Assembly (NCBI GenBank): GCA_019689555.1
Contig: JADGHE010000004.1
Coordinates: 25,974 to 89,973, forward strand
DNA length: 64,000 nt
Reading direction: 5' to 3'
Source of the DNA: Variibacter sp.
GTDB lineage: Bacteria > Pseudomonadota > Alphaproteobacteria > Rhizobiales > Xanthobacteraceae
Made by a program: the position numbers and the translations under genes
In this document: positions 62,817 through 64,000 of the stretch, in pieces
Layout of the letters: the number at the start of each line of letters is the position of its first letter
Position numbering within the stretch: the stretch's first letter is position 1
Notes under the pieces: model-generated
The model's input: only the letters and a program-made list of their open reading frames with translations
Told to the model about the DNA's origin: nothing
Database searches by the model: none

Positions 62817-64000
62817 ATGGCCGCATCGGACTCGCCCTGGAAAGCGCGCGATTTCGCCGGGTCGAGCCGAGTGGCCAGGGGCCTTGCCTTGAAGGAAAAG
62901 GAGCTCCGCATCGCGCTCGTGTGCTTCGGCGGCGTCTCCCTCGCCGTGTACATGCACGGCATCACCAAGGAGATCCTCAAGCTCGTGCGGGCCTCAAGCG
63001 CGCTTCACGCGATTGCCGACCGCGCGGCCCGCGCGACGGCCGTCTTCAAAGCCCCCGAGGACGCCGCGGACGGCGAGTACGACACGGAAGCCTGCTATTT
63101 CGCGCTGCTGCGCGACATCGGGCGCCATGTCGAGCTGCGCGTGATCGTGGACATCGTGGCCGGCGCATCGGCTGGCGGCATCAACGGCGCGATGCTCGCC
63201 CGCGCGCTCGCCGGCGATCTGCCGATGGGCGCGCTGCGCGACCTGTGGCTCGACAATGCCGACGTGACGGTGCTGCTTGCCCCGGAGGCGCGCGCCGGCC
63301 GCTGGAGCAAGTTGGTCCTGCGGCCGTTCATCTGGGCGCTCGGAGCGACCGGCTATCTCGGCGCCATCAAGGACCCGGAGGTGCGCGCGAAGCTCTCGCT
63401 GTTCGTGCGCTCGCGCTGGTTCAAGCCGCCGCTCAGCGGCCCGCGGATGACGGAATTGATGTACGAGGCCGTCACCGCGATGGGCGCGGGGCGCGGGCCG
63501 CAGGCGTCGCTGCTCCCCTCCGGCCAGAGGCTCGACCTCTTCGTCACTCTCACCGACCATTACGGCTACCAGCAGGTCGTGCAGATCCACGATCCGCCTC
63601 TCATTCACGAGCGCGAGCACCGGCACGTGCTGCGCTTCACCCATCGGCGCAACGCCACGGCCGACAGCGCGAGCGACTTCGCATTGGAAAACGCGCCGGC
63701 GCTCGCCTTCGCGGCGCGCGCGACCTCGTCGTTTCCCGGCATGTTTCCGCCGGCGCGCATCGCGGAGATCGACGCGCTGCTGGCCAAGCGCGGCGCCGCA
63801 TGGCCGCGGCGCGAGGAATTTCTCGCGCGCAACTTCGAACGCTACCGCCAGTGGAACATCGACCCCACCGCCGCCTGCTTCGTCGACGGCCGCGTTCTCA
63901 ACAACCGCCCGTTCCGGGAGGCGATCGCGGCGATCCGCGGCCGCCCCGCCTATCGGGAGGTCGACCGGCGACTCGTCTATATCGACCCCGACCCCGGTCT
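62817..64000 (+). CDS. Patatin-like phospholipase (partial, runs off window)
   Basis: The visible 394 residues start 'MAASDSPWKARDFAGSSRVARGLALKEKELRIALVCFGGVSLAVYMHGITKEILKLVRAS'. The oxyanion hole is 'GGVSLAVYMHG', the nucleophile elbow 'GASAGG' with Ser118, and a candidate dyad Asp lies in 'CFVDGRVLNNRPF', so the patatin triad elements are intact. Members hydrolyse phospholipids or other acyl esters. It resembles the long patatin-like proteins with DUF3376-type C-termini. The start is ATG 62817 (weak SD); GTG 62871 is an alternative. Confidence 0.85.
   Translation, partial: MAASDSPWKARDFAGSSRVARGLALKEKELRIALVCFGGVSLAVYMHGITKEILKLVRASSALHAIADRAARATAVFKAPEDAADGEYDTEACYFALLRDIGRHVELRVIVDIVAGASAGGINGAMLARALAGDLPMGALRDLWLDNADVTVLLAPEARAGRWSKLVLRPFIWALGATGYLGAIKDPEVRAKLSLFVRSRWFKPPLSGPRMTELMYEAVTAMGAGRGPQASLLPSGQRLDLFVTLTDHYGYQQVVQIHDPPLIHEREHRHVLRFTHRRNATADSASDFALENAPALAFAARATSSFPGMFPPARIAEIDALLAKRGAAWPRREEFLARNFERYRQWNIDPTAACFVDGRVLNNRPFREAIAAIRGRPAYREVDRRLVYIDPDPG

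Noticed and set aside
1..64000. CRISPR arrays, insertion sequences, prophage genes or toxin-antitoxin pairs
   Set aside because: No regularly spaced repeats, transposase or integrase motifs or phage structural genes were seen; the COQ10/RatA-like protein is better explained as a START-domain ubiquinone protein.

Overview
The window is one contiguous piece of a high-GC alphaproteobacterial chromosome, most likely from the order Hyphomicrobiales (Rhizobiales). The evidence is the gene set and its order: dusB-ntrB-ntrC-ntrY-ntrX-dat-hfq-hflX, an E1-beta subunit of pyruvate dehydrogenase carrying its own lipoyl domain, a fused ispDF, phosphatidylcholine synthase, and aapJQMP next to metC. A palindromic intergenic repeat of a type common in Bradyrhizobium/Xanthobacter relatives fits too. 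I cannot name genus or species. I count 58 protein genes (two cut by the window ends), four tRNA genes with encoded CCA, one decayed fragment, and no transposase, integrase, prophage or CRISPR array.

Region 1 (1-23.4 kb, mostly + strand): an acyl-CoA synthetase-like gene and a YejA-like peptide-binding protein (both -); an IalB-like secreted protein; HspQ; an AEC transporter; an alpha-methylacyl-CoA racemase-like enzyme; a UbiH-family monooxygenase; a DUF2182 membrane protein; pcs-terC; an SDR, a quinone oxidoreductase and a cupin; rimO; glutaminyl cyclase; tRNA-Ser; then an envelope and housekeeping run rlpA, D,D-carboxypeptidase, tmk-holB, metG, tatD-type DNase and a metallo-hydrolase.

Region 2 (23.4 kb) holds the most interesting signal: a near-canonical dif site (23429-23456), where XerC/XerD resolve chromosome dimers. 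Three independent signals fit a replication terminus here. Genes left of it are mostly + (17 of 22) and genes right of it mostly - (28 of 36). By eye, 12 of 13 KOPS octamers (GGGNAGGG) point toward it.

Region 3 (23.6-38 kb): mazG facing hflX-hfq; D-amino-acid transaminase; the nitrogen-control two-component pairs NtrYX and NtrBC with dusB; ispDF and a CinA C-terminal amidase; then COQ10-like and lipA.

Region 4 (38-45.3 kb): a pyruvate dehydrogenase locus (pdhA, pdhB, pdhC, lpdA, with lipA just downstream) with three small uncharacterised proteins between the subunit genes, then a FtsB/DivIC-like division gene with an exact CtrA-type box in front.

Region 5 (45.3-64 kb): tRNA-Cys and tRNA-Asn with recognisable promoters; a small membrane protein; an M24 peptidase; a sulfur/amino-acid block (cysK, sseA, aapJQMP, metC); PAP2 phosphatase, amidase and Ldh2-family dehydrogenase; a remnant of a Bug/TctC-type protein; a NitT/TauT-type binding protein; tRNA-Arg; and the start of a patatin-like phospholipase. 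I did not find a wholly new enzyme system. The best leads are the dif/KOPS architecture, the CtrA-like boxes at two septal genes, and the small proteins embedded in the pdh cluster.
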